From: Sinorhizobium sojae CCBAU 05684
GTDB lineage: Bacteria > Pseudomonadota > Alphaproteobacteria > Rhizobiales > Rhizobiaceae
Direction of reading: 5' to 3'
Assembly (NCBI RefSeq): GCF_002288525.1
Contig: NZ_CP023067.1
Span: 62,001 to 126,000 of the forward strand
Length of the DNA: 64,000 bases
Numbering within the stretch: position 1 is the stretch's first letter; each line of letters begins with the position of its first letter. Below, piece by piece: positions 35,310 through 43,751 of this stretch. The position numbers and the translations under genes are program-made. A model generated the notes under the pieces. That model was not told the DNA's origin, made no database searches, and was given only the letters and a program-made list of their open reading frames with translations.

Positions 35310-35750
35310 ATGTCCCAGAACATCACCGTCCTCATCGGGCGCATCCTTCTCTCGATCATCTTCATCACTTCCGGCTTCGGCAAGCTCGGCGATCCGTCCG
35401 GAACCGCCGGCATGATCACCAATGCCGGATGGCCGGCGGCCACCTTGCTTGCCTATCTCGCCGGCATCTTCGAACTGGCCGCGGGCCTTGCCGTCCTCGT
35501 CGGTTTCCAGACGCGGATCGCTTCCTACCTGCTCGCCGCCTTCTGCCTGGTCACCGCCTTCGTGTTCCATGGCAGCGCCATCAACATTCCGGACTTCCCC
35601 GAAGCTGCGAATGGCTTGCTGTCGCTCTTCAACCAGATCATGATGATGAAGAACATCACGATCGCCGGCGCCTTCCTGGTGCTGGCCGGATTTGGCCCGG
35701 GCGCGCTTTCCGTCGATGCCCGCTTCGACAAGTCGCTTGCCACCGCGTGA
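35310..35750 (+). CDS. DoxX-family membrane protein
   Basis: 146 residues from the ATG of MSQNITVLIGRILLSIIF, preceded by AGGAG; an open frame of 11 codons lies upstream. Four membrane helices. Family features are FITSGFGKLGDPSGTAGM, the GLAVLVGFQTRIASYLLAAF block and a His in FHGSAI. DoxX-like proteins are linked to quinone- or thiol-related membrane redox chemistry, but no exact role is known. It is divergent from the Crp/cyclase operon and is followed by a bidirectional terminator. Confidence 0.88.
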   Translation: MSQNITVLIGRILLSIIFITSGFGKLGDPSGTAGMITNAGWPAATLLAYLAGIFELAAGLAVLVGFQTRIASYLLAAFCLVTAFVFHGSAINIPDFPEAANGLLSLFNQIMMMKNITIAGAFLVLAGFGPGALSVDARFDKSLATA

Positions 35751-35774
35751 CGCCTGAGCCACTTTCGGAACAAA

Positions 35775-35800
35775 AAACCCGCCGGGCCATCGGCGGGTTT
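35775..35800. terminator. Bidirectional terminator, doxX / fucU-like
   Basis: AAACCCGCCG (35775-35784) pairs with CGGCGGGTTT (35791-35800) around GGCCAT. An A-run on the left and TTTCTT on the right supply a T-run in both directions. It sits between two convergent stop codons. Confidence 0.9.
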
Positions 35801-35804
35801 CTTG

Positions 35805-36239
35805 CTATCTGCCCGGGCGAATTACCCCCTTGCGCAGGATGACATTGCCGTAGAGCCGCGGCTCGCTCGTCTGCACCACGGTGTGGGCAGCCTTGACCCG
35901 CGGATAGAAATCGGCGCCGAGGAGTGGCACGACCGGCTGGTCCGGCTCATGCCTGCGGCAGCATTCGAGGATATCCCGGTGTACGGGGTCGAGCGCCTCC
36001 TTGTCCTGTTTGGCGGTTGCGCGGAATATCGCCTCCGGCACGAAATCGTCGATCGGCAGAAGGCTCAGGATGGCATCGAGCACGGGAATCAGATGGTGGC
36101 CGTCCAGCCGCACCAGTCGGCGCGCATGCTCCTGTCCCGGATAGTTGCCGTCGACGAGCGCGATCTCGTCGCCATGCCCCATTGCCCGTAATGCCGAAAG
36201 CAGTTCCGGGCTCAGGATGGGATCTATTCCTCTCAGCAT
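35805..36239 (-). CDS. RbsD/FucU-family sugar mutarotase
   Basis: 144 residues. Starts MLRGIDPILSPELLSALRAMGHGDEIALVDGNYP, the FucU-type N-terminus with the catalytic His in MGHGDE. Ends LYGNVILRKGVI. These enzymes interconvert anomers or pyranose/furanose forms of L-fucose or D-ribose. It lies 39 bases downstream of the ROK regulator of the fructose transporter, on the same strand. It is therefore likely cotranscribed with it and may supply the correct anomer of the imported sugar. FucU is favoured over RbsD, but the substrate is not proven. Confidence 0.86.
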   Translation of the reverse strand: MLRGIDPILSPELLSALRAMGHGDEIALVDGNYPGQEHARRLVRLDGHHLIPVLDAILSLLPIDDFVPEAIFRATAKQDKEALDPVHRDILECCRRHEPDQPVVPLLGADFYPRVKAAHTVVQTSEPRLYGNVILRKGVIRPGR

Positions 36240-36278
36240 CGGCCAGGTGCCTTTCGTCTCAAAATCAACATGGTCTGC

Positions 36279-37508
36279 TCAAAGCTCCTTGAAGAGAACG
36301 TTTGTGTCCAGCAGGTAGCGCGAAAAGAGCGGCAGGCTCGCGCCGCCGATCGCGCGGGCATGGCTTCCGACCGCACCTTCGACGAGGTCGGGCACCGTGA
36401 CGCCCTGCAGGTCGAGCGCCGTGAGGGCCTTGCGTGTCGCCGCAAGCAGGCGCGACCTTACCCAGGGGGGGAAACCGCCGTCGATCACCGCGGCGGAGAA
36501 ATCGATGATCGAGGCAGCCGACACCGCGGCCTGGGCGAGCGCGGCCGCCGAATCCTGGATCCAGGTATCGAGCGGTTCGCCGAAGTCGATCCAGTCATCT
36601 GCCGAATACCAGAGCGGACGCGGGTCGATGCCCCGCTCGCGCAGAAGCTTTTCGAGTACGAAGACCGAGGCGATCTTCAGCAATTGCGTCGTCTTGCCGT
36701 CCTTGCCGGAAACCGGCAGCGGACCGACGGCACCGGCGGTGCCGGTGCGGCCGGAGAACAGGGCGGAATTGATAACGACGCCACCCCCGATGAAAGAGCC
36801 GATGTAGAAATAGACAAAGTCGGGATAGTTGGCGCCGACGCCGAAGGCGAGTTCCGCACCGCAGGCGCTGGTGCCGTCGTTCTGCAGGAAGATCGCGTGC
36901 CGACTCCTGCCGGCGACTGCCGCCGCAAGGTCGAAATCGCGCCACTTGTCCATTTCTTCGCGCGGCGCGCCGACCTCCTCGGCCCAATTCCAGAGTTCGT
37001 AGGGTGTGGCGATGCCAATGCCGGCAATGCGCTTGCGCTGGTCGGGCTTGAGCTGCGCTTCGAGCTTCTCCGTACCCTCGACGATGAAGGCAACGAGGTC
37101 CGCAGGCAGCGGATAGGGATGGATCTGGTGAAGGTGTAGTCGAATGGTTCCCACGAAATCCATCAGCACCAGGTCGGTGCTGCGCCGGCCGATCTTCACG
37201 CCGAAGGAAAACACCGCATCGGGGTTGAGGCGCATGGGGATAGAGGGTTGCCCGACGCGGCCGCGCACGGGAGCGCCGCGGATGAGCAGGCCGTCCGACT
37301 CGAGCGCCCGCATGATGACGGAGACGGTTTGCGCCGACAGCCCGGAACGGCGCGCGATATCCGCTTTCGAAAGGCTGCCGTGGCGACGCACGAGCGACAT
37401 GACCAGGCGCTCGTTATAGGCACGCACGCGCGTCTGGTTCGCCCCGCCGCTCGGGTCGATCACATCCGGCTGTAAGGACCCCCTGAGGGGATCTCCTGTC
37501 ACTGACAT
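36279..37508 (-). CDS. frcR: ROK-family transcriptional regulator of the fructose transporter
   Basis: 409 residues from the ATG of MSVTGDPLRGSL; GGAGGAG lies about 10 bases upstream. The N-terminal winged helix-turn-helix at about 35-85 (LSKADIARRSGLSAQTVSVIMRAL) is joined to a ROK sugar-kinase-like domain (about 100-405: IGRRSTDLVLMDFVGTI, GAELAFG). Divergent from frcB across 361 bases, the same position and family as frcR in S. meliloti. It probably represses frcBCAK until sugar binds. The kinase zinc motif is degenerate, as in many ROK regulators. Confidence 0.9.
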   Translation of the reverse strand: MSVTGDPLRGSLQPDVIDPSGGANQTRVRAYNERLVMSLVRRHGSLSKADIARRSGLSAQTVSVIMRALESDGLLIRGAPVRGRVGQPSIPMRLNPDAVFSFGVKIGRRSTDLVLMDFVGTIRLHLHQIHPYPLPADLVAFIVEGTEKLEAQLKPDQRKRIAGIGIATPYELWNWAEEVGAPREEMDKWRDFDLAAAVAGRSRHAIFLQNDGTSACGAELAFGVGANYPDFVYFYIGSFIGGGVVINSALFSGRTGTAGAVGPLPVSGKDGKTTQLLKIASVFVLEKLLRERGIDPRPLWYSADDWIDFGEPLDTWIQDSAAALAQAAVSAASIIDFSAAVIDGGFPPWVRSRLLAATRKALTALDLQGVTVPDLVEGAVGSHARAIGGASLPLFSRYLLDTNVLFKEL

Positions 37509-37869
37509 GCCACCGTCTCCTCCCGTTGGCATTTTTGCTCGATTCTCAAGCCAAGGCCTGAGGGATATCGCGGTGCCTTTTCGAAGTGCCGGATCCTCCG
37601 CGAGGCGGGGCGCGCCGAAAGCGCGTCCCGCAGCTGGATTCCCCGGCCTTGGCTACGTCCTTCGTGCCGGCCTGACCCGCGGCCCGACTGCAGCCCACTA
37701 CTCGCTGCAGCATGCCACATTCAGATAATAATTCAATTTGATTTATTTATTGACACTCGGGAAATTTGGTGTTTGAGTGATCGTCGGAAGCGCCGTTCGC
37801 GGAGGAGAAACTGCGACGGCGAAACCCGGAGCCGGTCCGCCGGCATGTTCAAAACCTTGGGAGGGTTTT
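37509..37869. promoter_or_regulatory. frcR-frcB divergent promoter region
   Basis: Mostly GC-rich, but 37719-37775 is strikingly AT-rich and is the only such stretch here. It holds TTGACA at 37750-37755 as a good -35 for frcB, with a poor -10 near 37773. TCAAT (37733-37737) and ATTGA (37749-37753) form a short dyad over the promoter, a plausible site for the ROK repressor. CTGCAG occurs twice near 37690-37710. Confidence 0.5.
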
Positions 37870-38895
37870 ATGAAGAAAACTGTACTGTCCGCCGCCATGG
37901 GCGCGCTTGCTCTCGGCGTTGCCTTCGCTGCGCCGTCTCAGGCGGCCGACGTTTCTGCCTGCCTCATCACCAAGACCGACACCAATCCCTTCTTCGTCAA
38001 GATGAAGGAAGGTGCGACAGCCAAGGCTCAGGAACTCGGCGTTACGCTCAAGTCCTATGCCGGCAAGATCGACGGTGATTCCGAAAGCCAGGTTGCTGCA
38101 ATCGAGACCTGCATTGCCGATGGCGCCAAGGGCATCCTGCTTACCGCGTCCGACACCAAGGGAATCGTGCCCAGCGTGCAGAAGGCGCGCGACGCGGGCC
38201 TGCTGGTCATTGCGCTCGACACGCCGCTCGAGCCGATCGATGCTGCCGATGCCACCTTCGCGACCGACAACCTGCTCGCCGGCAAGCTGATCGGCCAGTG
38301 GGCTGCCGCAACCCTCGGCGATGCCGCCAAGGATGCGCGCGTTGCCTTCCTCGATCTGACGCCGGCGCAGCCCTCCGTCGACGTTCTGCGCGACCAGGGC
38401 TTCATGATCGGTTTCGGCATCGACCCCAAGGATCCGAACAAGATCGGCGACGAGGACGATCCGCGCATCGTCGGCCACGACGTCACCAACGGCAATGAAG
38501 AGGGCGGCCGTACCGCAATGGAGAACCTTCTGCAGAAGGACCCGACCATCAATGTCGTCCATACGATCAACGAGCCCGCTGCTGCCGGCGCCTATGAGGC
38601 TCTGAAGGCGCTCGGTCGCGAGAAGGATGTGCTGATCGTGTCCGTCGACGGTGGCTGCCCCGGCGTCAAGAACGTTGCCGAAGGCGTCATCGGCGCGACG
38701 TCGCAGCAGTATCCGCTGATGATGGCGGCGCTCGGAATCGAGGCGATCAAGAAGTTCGCCGAGACCGGCGAAAAGCCGACGCCGACCGAGGGCAAGAACT
38801 TCGTCGACACCGGTGTTGCGCTCGTCACCGACAAGCCGGTTTCCGGCGTCGAGTCGATCGACACCAAGGAAGGTCTGGAGAAGTGCTGGGGGTGA
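37870..38895 (+). CDS. frcB: Fructose/ribose/mannose ABC transporter periplasmic binding protein
   Basis: 341 residues from the ATG of [20 protein letters not shown]; the GGGAGGG ribosome site supports it over the upstream frame. A signal peptide is cleaved after SQA (residue 24). The mature part is a type I periplasmic binding fold of the CUT2 (ribose-like) family: [29 protein letters not shown], and [13 protein letters not shown]. First gene of frcBCAK, known in S. meliloti to carry fructose, mannose and ribose. A hairpin and a mosaic repeat separate it from frcC, which may raise its level over the membrane genes. Confidence 0.95.
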   Translation: MKKTVLSAAMGALALGVAFAAPSQAADVSACLITKTDTNPFFVKMKEGATAKAQELGVTLKSYAGKIDGDSESQVAAIETCIADGAKGILLTASDTKGIVPSVQKARDAGLLVIALDTPLEPIDAADATFATDNLLAGKLIGQWAAATLGDAAKDARVAFLDLTPAQPSVDVLRDQGFMIGFGIDPKDPNKIGDEDDPRIVGHDVTNGNEEGGRTAMENLLQKDPTINVVHTINEPAAAGAYEALKALGREKDVLIVSVDGGCPGVKNVAEGVIGATSQQYPLMMAALGIEAIKKFAETGEKPTPTEGKNFVDTGVALVTDKPVSGVESIDTKEGLEKCWG

Positions 38896-38927
38896 GCCCC
38901 GCCGAACTCCAATGGAAAGTAACAGGG

Positions 38928-38948
38928 AGGGCGGCTGCCAGCCGCCCT
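38928..38948 (+). terminator. Hairpin directly after frcB (probable 3'-end stabiliser)
   Basis: AGGGCGGC (38928-38935) pairs with GCCGCCCT (38941-38948) around a TGCCA loop, 32 bases after the frcB stop. There is no T-run, so it is more likely an mRNA-stabilising or partial terminator structure than a full terminator. Confidence 0.6.
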
Positions 38949-38996
38949 TCGCGTAAGCGCCAGGTCTTTGACAAGCCACGAAACCTGGGCAACCTT

Positions 38997-39104
38997 TACA
39001 GTGCCCGTACGTCCTTTAGGGGCCGCACAAAGGTCGCTGTAGCTTTTGAACCTACGCATCGTGCTTTCCGAAAATCGGGTACGATTGTCGGGCCGATGCG
39101 CTAG
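38997..39104 (-). repeat. Mosaic repeat, copy 3 (full length, inverted), inside the frc operon
   Basis: Read on the minus strand it begins CTAGCGCATCGGCCCGA, contains CGATTTTCGGAAAGCACGATGCG and ends with ACAGCGACCTTTGTGCGG and CACTGTA. Both hairpins are recognisable, and it is about 107 bases long. It lies between frcB and frcC. Confidence 0.8.
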
Positions 39105-39265
39105 GGCGGGATGGAGGAAAGCCGCAGGGCGTTTCCGCTGGAGTCCCGCTCTGGCTTCTCGGAACGGATCTGGCTGCGGCAGCGATCGAGCGGTCACGGC
39201 CAAGGTGATCGGGAAAGTTCCGGATCTCGCCGCGAAAACCGGCGGGCCGCGCATCCTGCAGCAAT

Positions 39266-39291
39266 GTGACCCCCTTGGGAGTGGGGTCCAC
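39266..39291 (+). promoter_or_regulatory. Small hairpin abutting the frcC ribosome site
   Basis: GTGACCCC (39266-39273) can pair with GGGGTCCAC (39283-39291) with one bulged C, directly before GGGAGGAG, the frcC ribosome site. The position could affect frcC translation. This is a weak structural prediction only. Confidence 0.35.
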
Positions 39292-39304
39292 GGGAGGAGT
39301 CTCC

Positions 39305-40387
39305 ATGGGCGAGCCAAACACAGCCGCACAGCCATCCCAGGAATTCGAAAAGGTCCTGGCCAACAGTTCGACGGAGGTGGCGTCCTTCGATACGCACGAA
39401 AAGACGCCGCTTCAGAAACTCCAGCATTTCCTTCACTCGAGCCCGGCGGCCGTGCCTCTGATCGTGCTCGTCCTGTCGCTGATCGGCTTCGGAGCGATCC
39501 TCGGCGGCAAGTTCTTCTCCGCCTTCTCGATGACGCTCATCCTGCAGCAAGTGGCGATCGTCGGCATTGTCGGGGCGGCCCAGACGCTCGTCGTGCTGAC
39601 GGCGGGCATCGATCTCTCGGTCGGCGCCATCATGGTGCTTTCCTCCGTGGTCATGGGTCAATTCGCCTTCCGCTACGGCCTGCCGCCGACCTTGTCGGTG
39701 CTCTGCGGCTTCGGCATCGGCGCCCTCTGCGGCTACATCAACGGTACGCTCGTCGCACGCATGAAGCTGCCGCCCTTCATCGTCACGCTCGGCATGTGGC
39801 AGATCGTGCTGGCGTCCAATTTCCTGTACTCGGCCAACGAGACGATCCGGTCCCAGGACATCGCCGCCAATGCGCCGATCCTGCAGTTTTTCGGCCAGAG
39901 CATCCGCTTTGGCAATGCGGTCTTCACCTATGGCGTCATCGTCATGGTCCTGCTCGTCTGCGTGCTCTGGTATGTACTCAACCGCACCGCCTGGGGGCGC
40001 CACGTCTATGCGGTCGGCGACGATCCGGATGCGGCCGAGCTTGCCGGCGTCGACGTGAAGCGCATGCTCGTCATCGTCTATACGCTGTCGGGCTTGATCT
40101 GCGCTCTGGCCGGCTGGGCTCTCATCGGCCGCATCGGCTCCGTTTCGCCGACCGCTGGCCAGTTCGCCAACATCGAATCGATCACCGCCGTGGTGATCGG
40201 CGGTATCTCGCTCTTCGGCGGCCGCGGCTCCATTCTCGGTATGCTCTTCGGCGCGCTGATCGTCGGCGTCTTCTCCCTCGGGCTTCGCCTGATGGGCACC
40301 GACCCGCAATGGACCTATCTGTTGATCGGCTTGCTGATCATCATCGCAGTTGCAGTCGACCAGTGGATCAGAAAGGTAGCAGCGTGA
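39305..40387 (+). CDS. frcC: Fructose/ribose/mannose ABC transporter permease
   Basis: 360 residues from the ATG of MGEPNTAAQPSQEFEKV, with GGGAGGAG 5 bases upstream; the GTG 13 codons earlier lies in a hairpin and lacks a ribosome site. A cytoplasmic N-terminus of about 50 residues is followed by eight to ten helices. The CUT2 permease signature is seen in LVVLTAGIDLSVGAIMVLSS and ITAVVIGGISLFGGRGSILGMLFGALIVGV (written in two parts: ITAVVIGGISLFGG, RGSILGMLFGAL). Its stop overlaps the frcA start (TGATG). Confidence 0.95.
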   Translation: MGEPNTAAQPSQEFEKVLANSSTEVASFDTHEKTPLQKLQHFLHSSPAAVPLIVLVLSLIGFGAILGGKFFSAFSMTLILQQVAIVGIVGAAQTLVVLTAGIDLSVGAIMVLSSVVMGQFAFRYGLPPTLSVLCGFGIGALCGYINGTLVARMKLPPFIVTLGMWQIVLASNFLYSANETIRSQDIAANAPILQFFGQSIRFGNAVFTYGVIVMVLLVCVLWYVLNRTAWGRHVYAVGDDPDAAELAGVDVKRMLVIVYTLSGLICALAGWALIGRIGSVSPTAGQFANIESITAVVIGGISLFGGRGSILGMLFGALIVGVFSLGLRLMGTDPQWTYLLIGLLIIIAVAVDQWIRKVAA

Positions 40388-41169
40388 TGGCACAGGAACC
40401 CATTCTCTCCGCCCGCGGCCTCGTCAAGCGCTATGGCCGGGTGACCGCTCTCGACCACGCCGATTTCGATCTCTACCCAGGCGAAATCCTGGCCGTCATC
40501 GGCGACAATGGTGCCGGCAAGTCCTCGATGATCAAGGCGATCTCCGGCGCCGTCACGCCGGATGAGGGCGAGATCCGCCTCGAAGGCAAGCCCGTGCATT
40601 TCCGCTCGCCCATGGACGCGCGCAAAGCCGGGATCGAGACGGTCTACCAGAACCTCGCCCTGTCGCCGGCGCTCTCGATCGCCGACAACATGTTTCTCGG
40701 CCGCGAGATCCGCAAGCCGGGCATCATGGGCAAGTGGTTCCGCTCGCTCGACCGGGCGGCCATGGAGAAACAGGCGCGGGACAAGCTGTCGGAACTCGGC
40801 CTGATGACCATCCAGAACATCAACCAGGCGGTGGAAACGCTCTCGGGCGGCCAGCGTCAGGGCGTCGCCGTCGCACGGGCGGCCGCCTTCGGGTCGAAGG
40901 TCGTCATCATGGACGAGCCCACCGCCGCACTCGGCGTCAAGGAAAGCAGGCGCGTGCTGGAACTGATCCTCGACGTCCGCCGCCGCGGCCTGCCGATCGT
41001 GCTGATCTCGCACAATATGCCGCACGTCTTCGAGGTCGCGGACCGGATCCACATCCACCGCCTCGGCCGCCGGCTCTGCATCATCGATCCGAAGGAACAT
41101 ACCATGTCGGACGCGGTCGCCTTCATGACCGGCGCGAAAGCACCTCCGGGCGAGGCGCGGGCGGCATGA
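40387..41169 (+). CDS. frcA: Fructose/ribose/mannose ABC transporter ATP-binding protein
   Basis: 260 residues, one ABC domain, unlike the double-domain RbsA/XylG type usual in this transporter class. Walker A is GDNGAGKSS, the signature is LSGGQRQG, Walker B is VVIMDEPTAAL and the H-loop is LISHNM. The ATG overlaps the frcC stop. A frame that continues 447 codons upstream is a GC-rich shadow of frcC. The last four bases overlap the frcK start (ATGA), so frcC, frcA and frcK are translationally coupled. Confidence 0.96.
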   Translation: MAQEPILSARGLVKRYGRVTALDHADFDLYPGEILAVIGDNGAGKSSMIKAISGAVTPDEGEIRLEGKPVHFRSPMDARKAGIETVYQNLALSPALSIADNMFLGREIRKPGIMGKWFRSLDRAAMEKQARDKLSELGLMTIQNINQAVETLSGGQRQGVAVARAAAFGSKVVIMDEPTAALGVKESRRVLELILDVRRRGLPIVLISHNMPHVFEVADRIHIHRLGRRLCIIDPKEHTMSDAVAFMTGAKAPPGEARAA

Positions 41170-41786
41170 ACCTGCAGTCCTTGCGGGACGAAATCCTGAA
41201 ACGGGCGGCGCATGCCGGCCGTTTCATCGTTGCCATTGCCGGTCCACCCGGGTCCGGTAAGTCGACGCTTTCGGAAACGCTGGCCGTGTCAATTGCGGAG
41301 GCGGGCGAACGTGTCGCGGTGCTTCCGATGGACGGCTTCCACTTGGACAATGCCGTCCTTCAGGAGAAGGGGCTGCTCGCCCGCAAGGGGGCGCCCGAGA
41401 CCTTCGATGTGCGGGCATTCCTGTCGACGCTTGCCGCGGTCCGGGCCGATGACGGCGAGGTGTTGGTGCCGGTCTTCGACCGTTCCCGCGAATTGGCGAT
41501 CGCCTCGGCGAGGATCATCGCCTCGCAGACGCGCATCGTTCTCGTCGAGGGCAACTATCTTCTCCTCGACGAAGCGCCCTGGACAGGGCTCGACGGCCTC
41601 TTCGATTTTTCGGTCTTCATCGATCCGGGCATCGACGTGCTCGAGCAGCGCTTGCTGAAGCGCTGGCACGATCACGGCTATGACGACGAGACGGCGCGCA
41701 GCAAGGCCATGGGCAACGATATACCGAACGCCCGCCGCGTTCTTGGCCGCTGCCGCCCCGCAAATCTCGTGATTTCGGAATTCTGA
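41166..41786 (+). CDS. frcK: FrcK, P-loop kinase of the uridine kinase/phosphoribulokinase type
   Basis: 206 residues. Walker A is AGPPGSGKST near residue 26. A substrate-binding block LPMDGFHLDNAVLQEKGLL and the Walker-B-like LVEGNYLLLDE follow, as in the uridine-kinase/PRK fold. The C-terminus has the typical RVLGRCRPANLVI. It is the last gene of frcBCAK. Its substrate is not proven; in S. meliloti it is not essential for fructose transport. The overlap with frcA suggests it acts on the imported sugar or a derivative. Confidence 0.9.
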   Translation: MNLQSLRDEILKRAAHAGRFIVAIAGPPGSGKSTLSETLAVSIAEAGERVAVLPMDGFHLDNAVLQEKGLLARKGAPETFDVRAFLSTLAAVRADDGEVLVPVFDRSRELAIASARIIASQTRIVLVEGNYLLLDEAPWTGLDGLFDFSVFIDPGIDVLEQRLLKRWHDHGYDDETARSKAMGNDIPNARRVLGRCRPANLVISEF

Positions 41787-41926
41787 CTGATGCCATTGTA
41801 TTCGGCGGCGAAATGATGATATCGAGGCGCGGTTTCACCACATGAGTCAACGCCCTTTGAAGCGCACCGGCCGATGCACCAGCGCCGCACGCGCGGAGCG
41901 GGTGCGAGCGGCGGGAGAACGCTGAC

Positions 41927-42964
41927 ATGCAAGAGCTCGTAATCAGACGCCCGGACGATTGGCATCTGCATCTTCGCGACGGCGGCATGCTGCGCGGCGT
42001 CATCGCCGACACGAGCCGCCATTTCGCGCGCGCCATCATCATGCCAAATCTTGTGCCGCCGGTAGTCACATCCGCCGATGCGTCAGCGTACCGAGAGCGC
42101 ATCCTCGCCGCCACACCCGCTGACCACAGCTTCGAGCCGTTGATGACGCTCTATCTCACCGAGGGCACCGATCCGCACGACGTGGAGGCGGGTTTCAAAA
42201 GCGGCCTCGTCAAGGCGGTGAAGCTCTATCCGGCCGGTGCGACGACCAATTCGTCGAGTGGCGTGCGGGACATCGAAAAGGCGATGCCGGTGCTCGAGCG
42301 CATGGCCGAGATCGGTGCACCACTCTGCGTCCATGGCGAGGTCACGACGGCGGATGTGGACATCTTCGATCGCGAGGCCGTGTTCATCGAAAAGGTCCTC
42401 GATCCGCTGCGCCGCCGCCTGCCGGAACTGAGAGTCACCATGGAACACGTGACGACGAAGGATGGCATCGACTATATCAAGGCGTCGAAGGCCAATCTCG
42501 CCGGCTCCATCACCACCCATCACCTGATCATCAACCGCAACGCCATTCTCGTTGGCGGCATCAAGCCGCACTATTACTGCCTGCCGGTCGCCAAGCGCGA
42601 AACGCATCGACTGGCGCTGAGGGCGGCGGCGGTCTCCGCTGACAGGCGCTTCTTCCTCGGCACCGATTCCGCTCCGCATGCCGATCCGCTGAAGGAATGC
42701 GCCTGTGGCTGCGCCGGGATCTACACCTCGATCAACACCTTGAGCTGCCTTGCGCATGTCTTCGAGGAAGAGGGCGCGCTCGACCGGCTGGAGGCCTTCA
42801 CCTCGCTGAACGGCCCCGCCTGGTACGGCCTGGCGGCCAACGAGGAGAAGATCACGCTGCGCAAGCAGCAAGAACCCGTGCGCTACCCAGCCAAGATCGA
42901 GACGGAAGCGGGTCCCGTCACAGTTTTCGACCCGATGTTCCCGCTCTACTGGGCGGTCGTCTGA
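41927..42964 (+). CDS. pyrC: Dihydroorotase
   Basis: 345 residues, the class II (PyrC) length. It cyclises carbamoyl aspartate to dihydroorotate, the third step of pyrimidine synthesis. The metal motif DWHLHLRDG is near residue 12, the carboxylated Lys region is [15 protein letters not shown], the His residues are in MEHVTTKDG and TTHHLIINR, and the catalytic Asp is in GTDSAPH. It starts 140 bases after frcK and 48 bases before pyrE, so pyrC and pyrE are probably one operon. Confidence 0.97.
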   Translation: MQELVIRRPDDWHLHLRDGGMLRGVIADTSRHFARAIIMPNLVPPVVTSADASAYRERILAATPADHSFEPLMTLYLTEGTDPHDVEAGFKSGLVKAVKLYPAGATTNSSSGVRDIEKAMPVLERMAEIGAPLCVHGEVTTADVDIFDREAVFIEKVLDPLRRRLPELRVTMEHVTTKDGIDYIKASKANLAGSITTHHLIINRNAILVGGIKPHYYCLPVAKRETHRLALRAAAVSADRRFFLGTDSAPHADPLKECACGCAGIYTSINTLSCLAHVFEEEGALDRLEAFTSLNGPAWYGLAANEEKITLRKQQEPVRYPAKIETEAGPVTVFDPMFPLYWAVV

Positions 42965-42976
42965 TCGGGTTTTGGG

Positions 42977-42997
42977 GGCGTGACGTCCGGTCACGCC
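42977..42997 (+). promoter_or_regulatory. Hairpin between pyrC and pyrE
   Basis: GGCGTGAC (42977-42984) and GTCACGCC (42990-42997) form a perfect 8-base-pair stem with a GTCCG loop. It ends 15 bases before the pyrE ATG, just ahead of the GGAGAGG ribosome site. No T-run follows. Confidence 0.6.
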
Positions 42998-43012
42998 AGG
43001 CAAGGAGAGGTC

Positions 43013-43711
43013 ATGTTTTCAAACGCGTTCACCGAAAAGGCGGTGATGGCCGAACTGCTCGCGAAGATGCTTTGGGAAATCAAGGCCGTACACTTCCGTG
43101 CGGATGAGCCCTACAAGCTCGCCTCCGGCATGGCGAGCCCCGTCTATATCGATTGCCGCAAGCTGATCTCCTATCCGCGCATCCGCTCGGCGGTCATGGA
43201 TTTCGCCGCCGCGACGATCCTGAGCGAGGCCGGCTTAGAGCAGTTCGACGTGGTTGCGGGCGGCGAAACCGCCGGCATTCCCTTTGCTGCAATGCTCGCC
43301 GAGCGCCTCGGTCTTCCGATGATCTACGTGCGCAAGGCACCAAAGGGGCATGGCCGCAACGCCCAGATCGAGGGTCACATGCCCGAGGGCGCGCGCGTGC
43401 TCGTAATCGAGGACCTGACGACCGCGGGTGGTTCGATGTTCAAGTTCATTGATGCGATCCGGGCGGCCGGCGGCATCGTCGAGCATGGCATCGCCCTCTT
43501 CTATTATGACATTTTCCCGGAAGCGCGTGCCAATATGAAATCCAAGGGCGTCGACCTCCATTACATCGCCACCTGGCGCAACGTGCTTGCGGTCGCCCGT
43601 AAGCAAGCTCTCTTCGACGAGAATACGCTGAACGAGGTGGAGGTCTTCCTCAATGCGCCGCTCGACTGGTCGGCCCGCAATGGCGGCGTCAGTGCCCTGG
43701 CGGTCCAGTAA
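43013..43711 (+). CDS. pyrE: Orotate phosphoribosyltransferase
   Basis: 232 residues from the ATG of [16 protein letters not shown], preceded by AGGAGAGG. It joins orotate to PRPP to give OMP. The PRPP motif is [19 protein letters not shown], and the pyrophosphate/flexible loop is [16 protein letters not shown]. The start M was chosen over an upstream ATG inside the hairpin region. It follows pyrC and precedes frk, all on the plus strand. Confidence 0.97.
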   Translation: MFSNAFTEKAVMAELLAKMLWEIKAVHFRADEPYKLASGMASPVYIDCRKLISYPRIRSAVMDFAAATILSEAGLEQFDVVAGGETAGIPFAAMLAERLGLPMIYVRKAPKGHGRNAQIEGHMPEGARVLVIEDLTTAGGSMFKFIDAIRAAGGIVEHGIALFYYDIFPEARANMKSKGVDLHYIATWRNVLAVARKQALFDENTLNEVEVFLNAPLDWSARNGGVSALAVQ

Positions 43712-43751
43712 CGGCCCGCTCTAATTAAATTACCCACCAGGGAGGACAGTC

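Noticed and set aside
39266..39268. GTG start for frcC
   Set aside because: It lies in a hairpin with no ribosome site; the ATG at 39305 has GGGAGGAG 5 bases upstream.
39046..41169. 707-codon plus-strand frame ending in FrcA
   Set aside because: Only the part from 40387 is FrcA; the upstream 447 codons overlap frcC in another frame and look like a GC-rich shadow.
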